A stretch of 64,000 nucleotides of DNA, taken from the NCBI GenBank assembly GCA_000720805.1, contig JODI01000003.1, positions 62,001 through 126,000 of the forward strand, given 5' to 3'. Below, one piece after another: positions 1-7,379 of the stretch (within the stretch, counting starts at the first letter, position 1; the number at the start of each line of letters is the position of its first letter). The notes below the pieces were generated by a model, which searched no databases, was not told the DNA's origin, and saw only the letters and a list, made by a program, of their open reading frames with translations. The translations under genes were made by a program, and so were the position numbers. Origin of the DNA: Streptomyces violaceoruber (lineage in GTDB: Bacteria; Actinomycetota; Actinomycetes; Streptomycetales; Streptomycetaceae).

Positions 1-39
1 ATAACCCAGAGGTCGCAGGTTCAAATCCTGTCCCCGCTA
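1..39 (+). tRNA. tRNA-Met (probably initiator), 3' part only
   Basis: Only the 3' half lies in the window. The first two bases would complete a CAT anticodon. They are followed by the 3' anticodon stem, a variable region, a T arm with stem GCAGG/CCTGT around TTCAAAT, and the acceptor strand CCCCGCT ending at discriminator A39. No CCA is encoded. I favour the initiator because the sequence resembles actinobacterial tRNA-fMet as I remember it, where the first acceptor base (C) would stay unpaired against T38. The missing 5' half would prove it. The stop codon of the convergent gene lies inside this tRNA. Confidence 0.8.
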
Positions 40-1229
40 CTGAAGGCCGAGGGCCGGAATCCCTCGTACAGGGATCTGTTCACCGTGTCCCGTTCCGGGA
101 GTGCGTCGCCCTGTGTCACGCCCTGGGCGCGGTATGCCGACTGCAGGCGGTCCGTCGTGCCGGCGCGGATCTCCCAGTCCATGTGGAGGGACGGGGTGGA
201 GCGGAGGATCGCCTCGTCCGTCCCCAGCAGCTTCGCCAGGTATGTGACGAACTCCGCGTTCTTTTTGTAGTCCGCTGCGAAGTACGTGTTGATCGTGCGG
301 ATGTACGCCCGCAGCAGCGCCACCCCCGCGTCCACGTCGTCGTCCAGCAGCCTCGGGCCGTACAGCATGCCGCCCAGAGGCTCGCCGAGGGGCTGGCCGC
401 CGAGGAAGGCGTAGTCGGGCCGGTCGGCGACGCGGCGCCAGACCGGGTCGAGGAGCCAGGCCGAGTCGACTCCCGCGTTCTGCAGGGCCGTGAGGACGTC
501 GGCCGAACCCAGTTGCTGGTACTGGATCTTGTCGAGGCCTCCGCCGTGCTTGCGCAGCGCCTTCTCCATGGGGTACGCGATCACCGAGCCCTTGCCGATC
601 ATGGTGCCCATCTTCCGGCCCGCCATCGCCACCCGGTCCGCGCTCTCGCCCTTCTTCAGCCGTACCCACAGGCCGCTTCTCGACCTCGGGTCGGGGGAGA
701 AGTTCCCCGCCACCCATCTGATGTCGAAGCCGCCCCGTACGCCGTTCATGACGGCCGCCTCCGGAGCTGCCCACAGCGCGTCCAGGTCTCCCTTGGCCAG
801 CAGGGGGAGGGCGTCCGGGGTCGGCAGGACCTTCAGGGTGACGTCCAGGCCCTCCTTCTTGAACTCGCCCTTGTCGAGGGCGACCTGGAGGGGGGCCACG
901 TACTCGGCGCTCAGGGTCCCCGTCGCGATCGTCAGTTTCCGGGTCTGCGACACGGGGCGTGGCGCGGGGGCCCCGGGGCGGCAGCGGGCCGGGGTGCGGG
1001 TGGGCGCGAGGTCCGCCGGGTCCGTCCAGGAGGGGGTGCCGCAGCCCTCCACCGGGCGGATCGCGCGTGTCCCCAGGTCCGCCCTCGGTTCCGAGTTCCC
1101 CGACGACGGTGACGAACAGGCCGCCGACGCCAGCAGGACGCCGACGGCGACCACGGCGCCGTACACGAACCCGGATCGGCCCCTGACGGCCCTCGTCGTG
1201 ACTGCTCCCGCCGGGACTGCCCCCGTCAT
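21..1229 (-). CDS. NitT/TauT-family ABC transporter substrate-binding lipoprotein
   Basis: This is the extracellular solute-binding lipoprotein of an importer of the nitrate/sulfonate/taurine (NMT1/SsuA-like) type. The protein has 402 residues. An N-terminal basic-hydrophobic stretch ends in a lipobox ending ASAAC, so it should be acylated and anchored outside the membrane. After a Pro-rich linker the binding domain starts near 'KLTIATGTLSAEYVAPLQVA' and carries the NMT1-type layout (KGEFKKEGLDV, GSADVLTALQNAGVDSAW). The ATG at 1229 was chosen because it overlaps the permease stop as ATGA and follows GAGGAAGGGGG; the open frame extends further upstream. It is the third gene of a coupled ATPase-permease-binding protein operon. 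The TGA falls 19 bases inside the convergent tRNA gene. The ligand (sulfonate, nitrate, pyrimidine or other) cannot be read from the sequence. Confidence 0.85.
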   Translation of the reverse strand: MTGAVPAGAVTTRAVRGRSGFVYGAVVAVGVLLASAACSSPSSGNSEPRADLGTRAIRPVEGCGTPSWTDPADLAPTRTPARCRPGAPAPRPVSQTRKLTIATGTLSAEYVAPLQVALDKGEFKKEGLDVTLKVLPTPDALPLLAKGDLDALWAAPEAAVMNGVRGGFDIRWVAGNFSPDPRSRSGLWVRLKKGESADRVAMAGRKMGTMIGKGSVIAYPMEKALRKHGGGLDKIQYQQLGSADVLTALQNAGVDSAWLLDPVWRRVADRPDYAFLGGQPLGEPLGGMLYGPRLLDDDVDAGVALLRAYIRTINTYFAADYKKNAEFVTYLAKLLGTDEAILRSTPSLHMDWEIRAGTTDRLQSAYRAQGVTQGDALPERDTVNRSLYEGFRPSAFSSGDRI

Positions 1230-2089
1230 GACTGCCCCCTTCCTCGGTCCCTCGGTGCCCACGGGGTGAGCAACCGGCCCACCAGGCGGATGAGTTCGGA
1301 GAAGAGCACGCCCAGGACGGCCACACAGACGATGCCGACGAACATCACGTCGTTCTGGAAGAGCGCGCGCGAGTCGAAGATCAGGTGGCCCAGGCCGTTC
1401 GTCGCCGCTATCTGTTCCGAGGCGACGATCACCAGCACCGCCACGCCCGCCGCTATCCGCGCGCCGACCAGGACCTGCGGCAGCGAGGCCGGCAGCAGGA
1501 CGTGGCGGAACATCTGCCACGGCGAGGCGCCGAAGACCCGGCCCGCGTCGTGGTGGCCGACCGGGACGGTGATCACGGCCGACATGGTCGAGATCCAGAC
1601 GAAGAAGAAGACCGTCGCCGCCACCAGGGCCACCTGGGGGCCCTCACCCAGGCCGAACATGTTGAGGAAGATCGGGAGCAGGGCCAGTTTCGGTACGACG
1701 TACAGGGCGTCCAGGAGTGGTTCGAGGGCGGCCCGGACCAGCGGGAGGGAGCCCATCAGGAGGCCGAGGACGTACCCCGCCGCGGTGCCCACGGCATAGC
1801 CCGCCAGCACCCGTTTCAGGGTCGCCCACACGTCCGGCCACAGGTCGCCGGCCGCCGCCCGGTCCCAGCCGTCGGCCAGGATCGTGGACGGGGCCGGGTA
1901 GACGCGGTCGTCGATCCAGGCCTGTGAGGCGGCCAGTTGCCACAGGAGGACCAGCAGGAGGGGTACGGCCGCGGCGAGCGCCAGTTCCAGGGCGCGTCGG
2001 CGGCGGTGGGTGCGTACGGGGTGGAGTTCCTGGGGGCCGGGGCGGCGGACCAGGAGGGATTCGGCGGAGGGCTTGGTGACCGTCGTCAT
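1226..2089 (-). CDS. NitT/TauT-family ABC transporter permease
   Basis: Inner-membrane permease (287 aa) of the same importer, BPD_transp_1 fold. After a short cytoplasmic N-terminus rich in Arg there is a first membrane segment (LELALAAAVPLLLVLLWQLA) and then five or so further hydrophobic segments. The cytoplasmic EAA-type loop is visible around 'GRVFGASPWQMFRHVLLPAS', which docks on the ATPase. The start ATG at 2089 overlaps the stop of the ATPase gene (ATGA), and its own stop overlaps the start of the lipoprotein gene in the same way, so all three subunits are translationally coupled. The family is SsuC/TauC-like. Substrate unknown. Confidence 0.88.
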   Translation of the reverse strand: MTTVTKPSAESLLVRRPGPQELHPVRTHRRRRALELALAAAVPLLLVLLWQLAASQAWIDDRVYPAPSTILADGWDRAAAGDLWPDVWATLKRVLAGYAVGTAAGYVLGLLMGSLPLVRAALEPLLDALYVVPKLALLPIFLNMFGLGEGPQVALVAATVFFFVWISTMSAVITVPVGHHDAGRVFGASPWQMFRHVLLPASLPQVLVGARIAAGVAVLVIVASEQIAATNGLGHLIFDSRALFQNDVMFVGIVCVAVLGVLFSELIRLVGRLLTPWAPRDRGRGQS

Positions 2090-2853
2090 GCCGGCACCGC
2101 CTCCTTCCGCAGGAGGGCCCACAACTCGCTCTTGAGGGTCGTGAACTCCGGCGTGGAGCGGATGTCGCCGGTGCGCGGGCGCGGGAACGGGGGGCGCTGT
2201 TCGGCGATGATCCGGCCCGGGCGGGCGGACATCACCAGCACCCGGTCGCCGAGCACGATCGCCTCTTCCAGGCTGTGGGTGACGAAGAGGGTGGTGGTGC
2301 GGGTGGTCTGCGTCAGCTCCAGCAGCTCTTCCTGCAGGATCATGCGGAGTTGGGCGTCCAGGGCGGCGAACGGCTCATCCATGAGGAGGAGTTCGGGTTC
2401 GACGGCGAGCGCGCGGGCGATCGCCACACGCTGGCGCATACCGCCGGAGAGGGTCGCCGGGTAGGCCTGCGCGAAGTCGGCGAGGCCCATACGAGCCAGC
2501 CAGGCGTCGGCCCGGGCGTTCGCCTCGCGGCGCGGGACGCGCTGGATGTCCAGGCCGAAACGGACGTTGGCGCGGACCGTCTTCCAGTCGTAGATGCCGT
2601 AGTCCTGGAAGATCATGGCCGCGGGGCGGGGACTGGTGGTACGGATCTCCAGGCGGCCGGTACTCGGGCGGAGCAGGCCCGCGGCGATGCGCAGGAGAGT
2701 GGACTTGCCGCAGCCGGATGGGCCCACCAGGCAGACGAACTCGCCGGGGGCGACGGTGAGGCCGACCGGGCCCAGGGCCTCGACGGCCCGGGGCGCGCGG
2801 CCGAAGGTGCGGGTCAGTTCGGTGGCGTGGAGTTTTGGGTGCGGATCTCCCAC
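2086..2853 (-). CDS. NitT/TauT-family ABC transporter ATP-binding protein
   Basis: Cytoplasmic ATPase (255 aa) that drives the importer encoded downstream. Visible motifs are Walker A GPSGCGKST (about residues 44-52), the Q-loop FQDYGIYDW, the ABC signature LSGGMRQR, Walker B LLLMDEPFAALD and the H-loop VTHSLEEA. This pattern is typical of SsuB/TauB proteins. The start is GTG at 2853, with AAGGAG about five bases upstream. It is the first gene of the operon and is preceded by a spacer with an inverted repeat (2904-2916) and a 16-bp tandem repeat. No regulator lies next to it that would name the substrate. Confidence 0.9.
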   Translation of the reverse strand: MGDPHPKLHATELTRTFGRAPRAVEALGPVGLTVAPGEFVCLVGPSGCGKSTLLRIAAGLLRPSTGRLEIRTTSPRPAAMIFQDYGIYDWKTVRANVRFGLDIQRVPRREANARADAWLARMGLADFAQAYPATLSGGMRQRVAIARALAVEPELLLMDEPFAALDAQLRMILQEELLELTQTTRTTTLFVTHSLEEAIVLGDRVLVMSARPGRIIAEQRPPFPRPRTGDIRSTPEFTTLKSELWALLRKEAVPA

Positions 2854-2903
2854 GGTTGCTCCTTGCGGAGTTCGGTACGGGGTGGGGGTGCCGCACGACG
2901 ATA

Positions 2904-2916
2904 TGACGACCCGTCA
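2904..2916. promoter_or_regulatory. candidate operator upstream of the ABC operon
   Basis: Inverted repeat TGACG-ACC-CGTCA about 50 bases upstream of the ATPase start, where a promoter or operator would be expected. The arms are perfect but only five bases long. The regulator is unknown. Confidence 0.35.
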
Positions 2917-2948
2917 GATTCAGGAAGCCCGCGGACAGTACAAAGGCC

Positions 2949-3076
2949 GGACGGCACCAACCCCGGGCGGCCTCAACCCCGGACAGCGCCAACCCCGGAC
3001 GGCACCAACCCCGGACGGCACCAACCCCGGACGGCACCAACCCCGGACGGCACCAACCCCGGACGGCACCAGGCCC
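2949..3076. repeat. 16-bp tandem repeat, eight units
   Basis: Eight head-to-tail units of GGACGGCACCAACCCC. Units 1 and 4-7 are exact or nearly so, and units 2, 3 and 8 carry substitutions. A more degenerate copy may precede the array at 2933-2948. The period of 16 is not a multiple of three, so a conserved protein repeat is not expected. It fills the spacer between the Fur terminator and the ABC operon promoter. Confidence 0.95.
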
Positions 3077-3119
3077 CGTAGCTCGCGGGCAGTGCGACAT
3101 CCGTCAGCCCGCGGGCAGA

Positions 3120-3159
3120 ACGAAGGGCCCCGGCACTCATCGGTGCCGGGGCCCTTCGT
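3120..3159 (-). terminator. strong hairpin terminator after the Fur-family gene
   Basis: Perfect 17-bp stem (3120-3136 with 3143-3159) closed by a six-base loop, about 15 bases past the stop of the minus-strand Fur gene. There is no T tract, as is usual for Streptomyces hairpin terminators. Confidence 0.8.
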
Positions 3160-3174
3160 CGAAGCGGGGAAGTG

Positions 3175-3591
3175 CTACGCCGCCGCGCAGTTCGGGCACA
3201 CGCCCCGGTACGTCACCTCGACGTCCGAGACGGTGAAGCCGAAGCGCTCGGTGTCGGGGAGGTCGGCCAGCGGGTTGCCGGTGGGGTGCACGTCCCTGAT
3301 GGCGCCGCACCGGGCGCAGACCAGGTGGTGGTGCGGCTGGTGCGCGTTCGGGTCGTACCGCTTGGCGCGCTTGTCGGTGGCGACCTCGAGCACCTCGCCG
3401 AGGGAGACCAGCTCGCCCAGCGTGTTGTAGACGGTCGCCCGGGAGATCTCGGGCAGCTTGGCGACAGCCCTGGCGTGGACCTCGTCGGCCGTCAGGTGGA
3501 CGTGTTCGCCTTCGAGGACCTCGGCCACGACGCGCCGCTGCGCGGTCATCCGCCATCCGCGTCCGCGCAGCCGTTCCAGAAGGTCGCTCAT
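3175..3591 (-). CDS. Fur-family transcriptional regulator
   Basis: Metal- or peroxide-sensing repressor of 138 aa, normal for the family. The N-terminal winged helix contains the recognition-helix signature RATVYNTLGELVSLGEV. The C-terminal dimerisation domain carries the His-rich metal site HQPHHHLVC and two CxxC pairs (CARC and CPNC) expected to hold a structural zinc. Streptomyces genomes encode several Fur paralogues (Fur/PerR-like, Zur, Nur), and I cannot tell from sequence which metal this one senses. The ATG at 3591 is the only sensible start. A TTAGAC-N9-GTCTAA inverted repeat 61 bases upstream could be its own operator. It ends at a strong hairpin terminator. Confidence 0.92.
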   Translation of the reverse strand: MSDLLERLRGRGWRMTAQRRVVAEVLEGEHVHLTADEVHARAVAKLPEISRATVYNTLGELVSLGEVLEVATDKRAKRYDPNAHQPHHHLVCARCGAIRDVHPTGNPLADLPDTERFGFTVSDVEVTYRGVCPNCAAA

Positions 3592-3651
3592 GCGTACCAG
3601 CCTAACAGCAAGTAGGACCAGGTCCCGAACAGGTGTGACTTTGGATCTTGA

Positions 3652-3672
3652 TTAGACTTGGATATTGTCTAA
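3652..3672. promoter_or_regulatory. candidate Fur-type operator upstream of the Fur-family gene
   Basis: Perfect inverted repeat TTAGAC-N9-GTCTAA in the short spacer between the CBS-domain gene and the Fur gene, in locally AT-richer DNA. The position suits autoregulation. The match to a Fur-family box is by general form only. Confidence 0.45.
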
Positions 3673-4079
3673 TGTGAGACCGGGCTTGCCATGGCCAGGG
3701 CCTGCTGTCGCGCGGGGGCCCAGCAGCGGATGATGTCGCGGACGGAGACGATGCCGACGGGCTCGCGGTCGAGGACGATCAGGTGACGGAATCCGCCGTG
3801 TGCCATGGCGCGGGCAGCCTCCTCCAGGGTCCAGGCCGGGGCGGCGAAGACGACGTCGGTGGTGGTGTGGGCGTGGACGGGCTCCGTGTCGGGGCTCTGT
3901 CCGAGGCCCACGGAGTTGAGGATGTCGCGTTCGGTGAGGATGCCGATGCCGCCGGCGTCCGGGTCGTGGATGATCGCGGCGCCGACGCGGCGCGCGGACA
4001 TCAGGGCGGCCGCTTGGCGGAGGGTGTGGGTGGGGCCGATGGTGAGGACCACCGTGCTCATGGCGTCGCGGACGAGCAT
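3669..4079 (-). CDS. CBS-domain pair protein
   Basis: A 136-aa protein consisting of two CBS domains and nothing else. The first spans roughly residues 1-60 (VRDAMSTVVLTIGPTHTLRQ ... ILTERDILN) and the second roughly 70-130 (TTDVVFAAPAWTLEEAARAM ... GIVSVRDIIR). Such stand-alone Bateman modules bind adenosyl ligands (AMP, ATP, SAM) and usually regulate another protein; the partner is not evident here. The start ATG at 4079 has AGGAGG about 12 bases upstream. The last codon overlaps the candidate Fur operator. Confidence 0.88.
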   Translation of the reverse strand: MLVRDAMSTVVLTIGPTHTLRQAAALMSARRVGAAIIHDPDAGGIGILTERDILNSVGLGQSPDTEPVHAHTTTDVVFAAPAWTLEEAARAMAHGGFRHLIVLDREPVGIVSVRDIIRCWAPARQQALAMASPVSH

Positions 4080-4228
4080 GGCTGTGAGTCACCTCCTGGG
4101 AATCACCGCGATAGTTCGGTGATTCACAAATTCACAAATGGGGGGTGTCCTCAGAGTGGCAGGTAAAGCGGAGGTCAACAAGAGGGCGTGCGCAGCCAAT
4201 TGAGGGCGCACGCGCTCATCTGTGCTTC

Positions 4229-5029
4229 TCAGGTGCGCTCGTTGAGATACCCGAGGAACTCGTCGTGCAGCAGGCCGTTCGACGCGGCCGCGTTGCCGCT
4301 GTGCGGGCCCGGGCGGCCGTCGAGGCCGGTGAAGGTGCCGCCGGCCTCCGTCACGATGATCGCGTTCGCGGCCATGTCCCAGAGGGAGAGCTCGGGTTCG
4401 GCGCACAGGTCCACCGAGCCCTCGGCGACCATCATGTAGGGCCAGAAGTCGCCGTACGCGCGCGTGCGCCACACCTCGCGGGTCAGGTCCAGGAAACCGC
4501 CCAGGCGCCCCTGGTCCTCCCAGCCGGTCAGCGAGGAGTACGCGAAGGAGGCGTCGGAGAGCTTCGACACCCGGGAGACGTGCAGCCGGGACGCCGAGGA
4601 GAGACTGCGGCCGGAGAAGGCGCCGTGGCCCTGCGCGGCCCACCAGCGGCGGCCGAGGGCGGGGGCGGAGACGACGCCGACGACCGGCTGGAAGCCCGTC
4701 TCACCCGCCTCCATCAGGGAGATGAGGGTCGCCCAGACCGGTACGCCGCGTACGTAGTTCTTCGTGCCGTCGATCGGGTCGATGACCCAGCGGCGCGGAC
4801 CGGTGCCCTCGATGCCGTACTCCTCGCCGAGGACCGCGTCCCGGGGGCGGGCACGTTGGAGCTGGCCGCGGATGAGTTCTTCCGCGGCCTTGTCCGCTTC
4901 GCTGACCGGAGTCATGTCCGGCTTCGTCTCCACCTTGAGGTCGAGAGCCTTGAAGCGGCCCATGGTGGCCGCGTCCGCCGCGTCCGCGAGGACATGGGCG
5001 AAGCGGAGGTCATCGAGGTAGTCCGGCAT
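4229..5029 (-). CDS. hisN: inositol monophosphatase-family histidinol-phosphatase
   Basis: A 266-aa Mg-dependent phosphatase of the inositol monophosphatase fold. The metal-binding motifs are all present: GEE (about residues 69-71), DPIDGTKN (about 84-91) and the distal LSLWDMAA Asp. In actinomycetes members of this subgroup act as L-histidinol-phosphate phosphatase (HisN), and I recall that role being assigned to the S. coelicolor gene at this chromosomal position. From sequence alone, inositol or fructose-1,6-bisphosphate specificity cannot be excluded. It stands outside any his operon here. The ATG at 5029 lacks a clear ribosome-binding site. Confidence 0.8.
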   Translation of the reverse strand: MPDYLDDLRFAHVLADAADAATMGRFKALDLKVETKPDMTPVSEADKAAEELIRGQLQRARPRDAVLGEEYGIEGTGPRRWVIDPIDGTKNYVRGVPVWATLISLMEAGETGFQPVVGVVSAPALGRRWWAAQGHGAFSGRSLSSASRLHVSRVSKLSDASFAYSSLTGWEDQGRLGGFLDLTREVWRTRAYGDFWPYMMVAEGSVDLCAEPELSLWDMAANAIIVTEAGGTFTGLDGRPGPHSGNAAASNGLLHDEFLGYLNERT

Positions 5030-5230
5030 GTAGGGAACGGTATCTGCCGTGGTGGGTACCGGCTACAGGGGGCCTTGCCGGCGGGGGCGCCCGTGGCGGT
5101 ACTCGCCGCGGTTCCCGCCGTGGAGCTCACCTCGGCCGGCCGAGCGCCCCCGCGTGCCTTCGCGAACCCTTGACAGTGACTCTGTGCGCGTCAAATCTGT
5201 GCGCAGAGCCGATCGCCCCGGGAGGCGATG

Positions 5231-5839
5231 ATGCCTGCAGCGCGGGAATCCCTGCTGGACGCCGCTTACAAGGCGCTGGCGCGCCGGCCGTGGTCCGCCG
5301 TGCGGATGGTGGACGTGGCCGCGGCGGCCGGAGTGTCCCGGCAGACGCTGTACAACGAATTCGGCAGCAAGGAAGGGCTGGCCCGAGCGCTCGTGCGCAG
5401 GGAGGCGGACGGGTATCTCACCGGAATCGAGCGGGCGCTGACCACCCACGGCGACGCCCGGGAGCGGCTGACCGCGACCGCCGAGTGGACCGCCTCCACC
5501 GCCCGCGAGAACGCCCTGGTACGGGCCATGCTCACCGGCTGCTGGAGCGAACGGCTGCCCTCGCCGACGCTGACGGCCGTGCCGTCCTCCTCGGCGGTGC
5601 CGGCGCAGCGCCGGGCGGATGGGCCGCTGCCGTCCCCCGGTGACTTCGTGGCGCTGGTCCGGGACCGGGCCGTCACCGTCCTCTCCGGACCCGGCACGCC
5701 CAAACCGGAGACCGCCGAACTGGCCCGCTCCTGCGAACTCGTCGTCCGGCTCGCACTGTCGTGCGTGGCGGCCCCGCCGGGCGAGGGGGGCGTGGCGGAT
5801 CTCGTACGGAGCGCGCTGCCGCGCCAGTTGACGCCGTGA
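5231..5839 (+). CDS. TetR-family transcriptional regulator
   Basis: A 202-aa regulator. The N-terminal helix-turn-helix is classic TetR: AAYKALARRPWSAVRMVDVA then AAGVSRQTLYNEFGSKEGLA (about residues 10-50). The rest is an unclassified ligand domain. Two adjacent ATG codons occur. The second, at 5231, is five bases after GGAGG and is preferred over 5228, which would be only two bases away. It faces the convergent SMR gene, so its target is not obvious from position. Confidence 0.88.
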   Translation: MPAARESLLDAAYKALARRPWSAVRMVDVAAAAGVSRQTLYNEFGSKEGLARALVRREADGYLTGIERALTTHGDARERLTATAEWTASTARENALVRAMLTGCWSERLPSPTLTAVPSSSAVPAQRRADGPLPSPGDFVALVRDRAVTVLSGPGTPKPETAELARSCELVVRLALSCVAAPPGEGGVADLVRSALPRQLTP

Positions 5840-5891
5840 CGGGTGTCGGCGCGGTCGGCGCCGGGTGGTTCTCAGCGCGACTGACGCGCCC

Positions 5892-6215
5892 TCAGTGCGA
5901 CGATCCCGACAGCTGGAGTCCGATCACACCGATGATCACCAGGCTGATCGAGACGATCTTCAGGGTCGAGACGAGGTCGCCGAGGAAGATCATGCCGTAG
6001 ATCGCCGTGCCGGCCGCGCCGATGCCCGTCCACACCGCGTACGCGGGCCCGACGTCGAGCTTCTTCAGGGACAGGGTCAGCAGGCCGAAGCTGCCGAGGG
6101 CGAATATGCAGAACGCGATGGTGGGCCAGAGTCTCGTGAAGCCGTGCGACAGCTTCAGGCAGACGGCGAAACCGGTCTCCAGGAACCCCGCCACGACGAC
6201 CAGCAGCCACGCCAT
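5892..6215 (-). CDS. SMR-family transporter, SugE/Gdx-like
   Basis: Small multidrug-resistance protein of 107 aa with four membrane helices and the essential Glu in helix 1 (GFLETGFAV). The helix 1-2 segment KLSHGFTRL resembles the SugE/Gdx branch, whose members export guanidinium, rather than the EmrE branch that exports aromatic cations. This is a motif-based inference. Such proteins work as antiparallel dimers driven by proton exchange. GGGAGGA lies six bases upstream of the ATG. I looked for a guanidine riboswitch in the 137-base leader and saw none of the conserved boxes. Confidence 0.85.
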   Translation of the reverse strand: MAWLLVVVAGFLETGFAVCLKLSHGFTRLWPTIAFCIFALGSFGLLTLSLKKLDVGPAYAVWTGIGAAGTAIYGMIFLGDLVSTLKIVSISLVIIGVIGLQLSGSSH

Positions 6216-6352
6216 GTGCTGTCCTCCCGTACGTCCACGTGTCCCGTCCTGGGACCCTTTGGTCTGGCTTTGTCTGGCTCTGGTCAGGCTTGGATCCGGC
6301 TCGGTGCGATTATGCCCTTACCGGTCCTGGGTGGAGACAAACAACGCGGAGG

Positions 6353-7363
6353 TCAGTCGCCTTCCGTGCGTTCCCTCGTGGACAGCAGTCGGCGCAGTGA
6401 GTACAGGCGGGCCGGGTCCGCGTGGCCGTCGGCCACCCACTGGTCCAGCGCGCAGTCAGGCTCGTCGTGGCTGCACGCGCGCGGGCAGCCCTCGGTGCCC
6501 GGCTCCAGGTCGGGGAAGGCGTGGATCACCCGGGACGGATCCACGTGGTGCAGACCGAACGACCTGAGGCCCGGGGTGTCGATCACCCAGCCCCCGTCGC
6601 CCGCCAGCGGCAGCGCCAGCGCCGAGGTGGTGGTGTGCCGGCCGCGGCCCGTCACCGCGTTCACATGGCCGGTGAGACGGCGGCGGTCCTCGGGGACCAG
6701 CGCGTTCACCAGAGTCGTCTTGCCGACGCCCGAGTGACCGACGAACGCCGTGATCCTGCCGTCCAGTTGCTCGCGCACCCGGTCCGCCGCGTCCCCGTTC
6801 TCCAGTTCCCCGCGGCTGGTGACGAGGTACGGGATGTCCAGGTCGCCGTACAGCTCCAGGAGCTTGTCGGGTGGGGCCAGGTCCGACTTGGTCATCACCA
6901 GCAACGGTTCCAGGCCGCCGTCGAACGCCGCCACCAGGCAGCGGTCGATGAGCCGCGGACGGGGTTCCGGATCGGCCAGGGCGGTCACGATGGCCAGCTG
7001 GTCGGCGTTGGCGACGACCACGCGCTCGTACGGATCGTCGTCGTCCGCCGTGCGCCGCAGGACGGAGGTGCGCTCCTCGATGCGGACGATCCGCGCGAGG
7101 GTGTCCTTGGTGCCGGTCAGGTCGCCGACGATGCCCACCCGGTCACCGACCACCGCGGCCTTGCGGCCGAGCTCGCGGGCCTTCATCGCCATGACGATCC
7201 GGCCGTCGACGAGGCAGGTCAGACGACCCCGGTCGACGGTGAGGACCATGCCCTCGACCGCGTCCTCGTGCTTGGGCCGGATGTGGGTCCGGGGCCGGTT
7301 GCCCTTGCGGTTGGGGCGGGAGCGGATGTCGTCCTCGTCGGTGTGCTTGCCGTAGCGGCGCAT
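6353..7363 (-). CDS. rsgA: ribosome small-subunit GTPase RsgA
   Basis: A 336-aa circularly permuted GTPase that checks late 30S subunit assembly. The order of motifs is the permuted one: G4 TKSD (residues 158-161) comes before G1 GHSGVGKTT (209-217) and G3 DTPG (262-265). An OB-fold precedes the GTPase, and a C-terminal zinc knuckle is formed by C293, C297, H299 and C304. The start ATG at 7363 follows GGAG by eight bases. It lies 16 bases downstream of aroA on the same strand, so the two are probably cotranscribed. Confidence 0.95.
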   Translation of the reverse strand: MRRYGKHTDEDDIRSRPNRKGNRPRTHIRPKHEDAVEGMVLTVDRGRLTCLVDGRIVMAMKARELGRKAAVVGDRVGIVGDLTGTKDTLARIVRIEERTSVLRRTADDDDPYERVVVANADQLAIVTALADPEPRPRLIDRCLVAAFDGGLEPLLVMTKSDLAPPDKLLELYGDLDIPYLVTSRGELENGDAADRVREQLDGRITAFVGHSGVGKTTLVNALVPEDRRRLTGHVNAVTGRGRHTTTSALALPLAGDGGWVIDTPGLRSFGLHHVDPSRVIHAFPDLEPGTEGCPRACSHDEPDCALDQWVADGHADPARLYSLRRLLSTRERTEGD

Positions 7364-7379
7364 GTCGTGATCTCCGGAC

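Noticed and set aside
183..1112. Long plus-strand open frames opposite the substrate-binding protein gene
   Set aside because: Antisense frames kept open by high third-position GC; Arg/Val/Gly-rich with no domain, and the minus strand carries a complete lipoprotein coupled to its operon.
2949..3076. CRISPR array
   Set aside because: The units are contiguous 16-bp repeats without spacers, and no cas genes are nearby.
6216..6352. Possible guanidine riboswitch ahead of the SMR gene
   Set aside because: None of the conserved ykkC or mini-ykkC boxes was found; only TCTGGCT-type short repeats are present.
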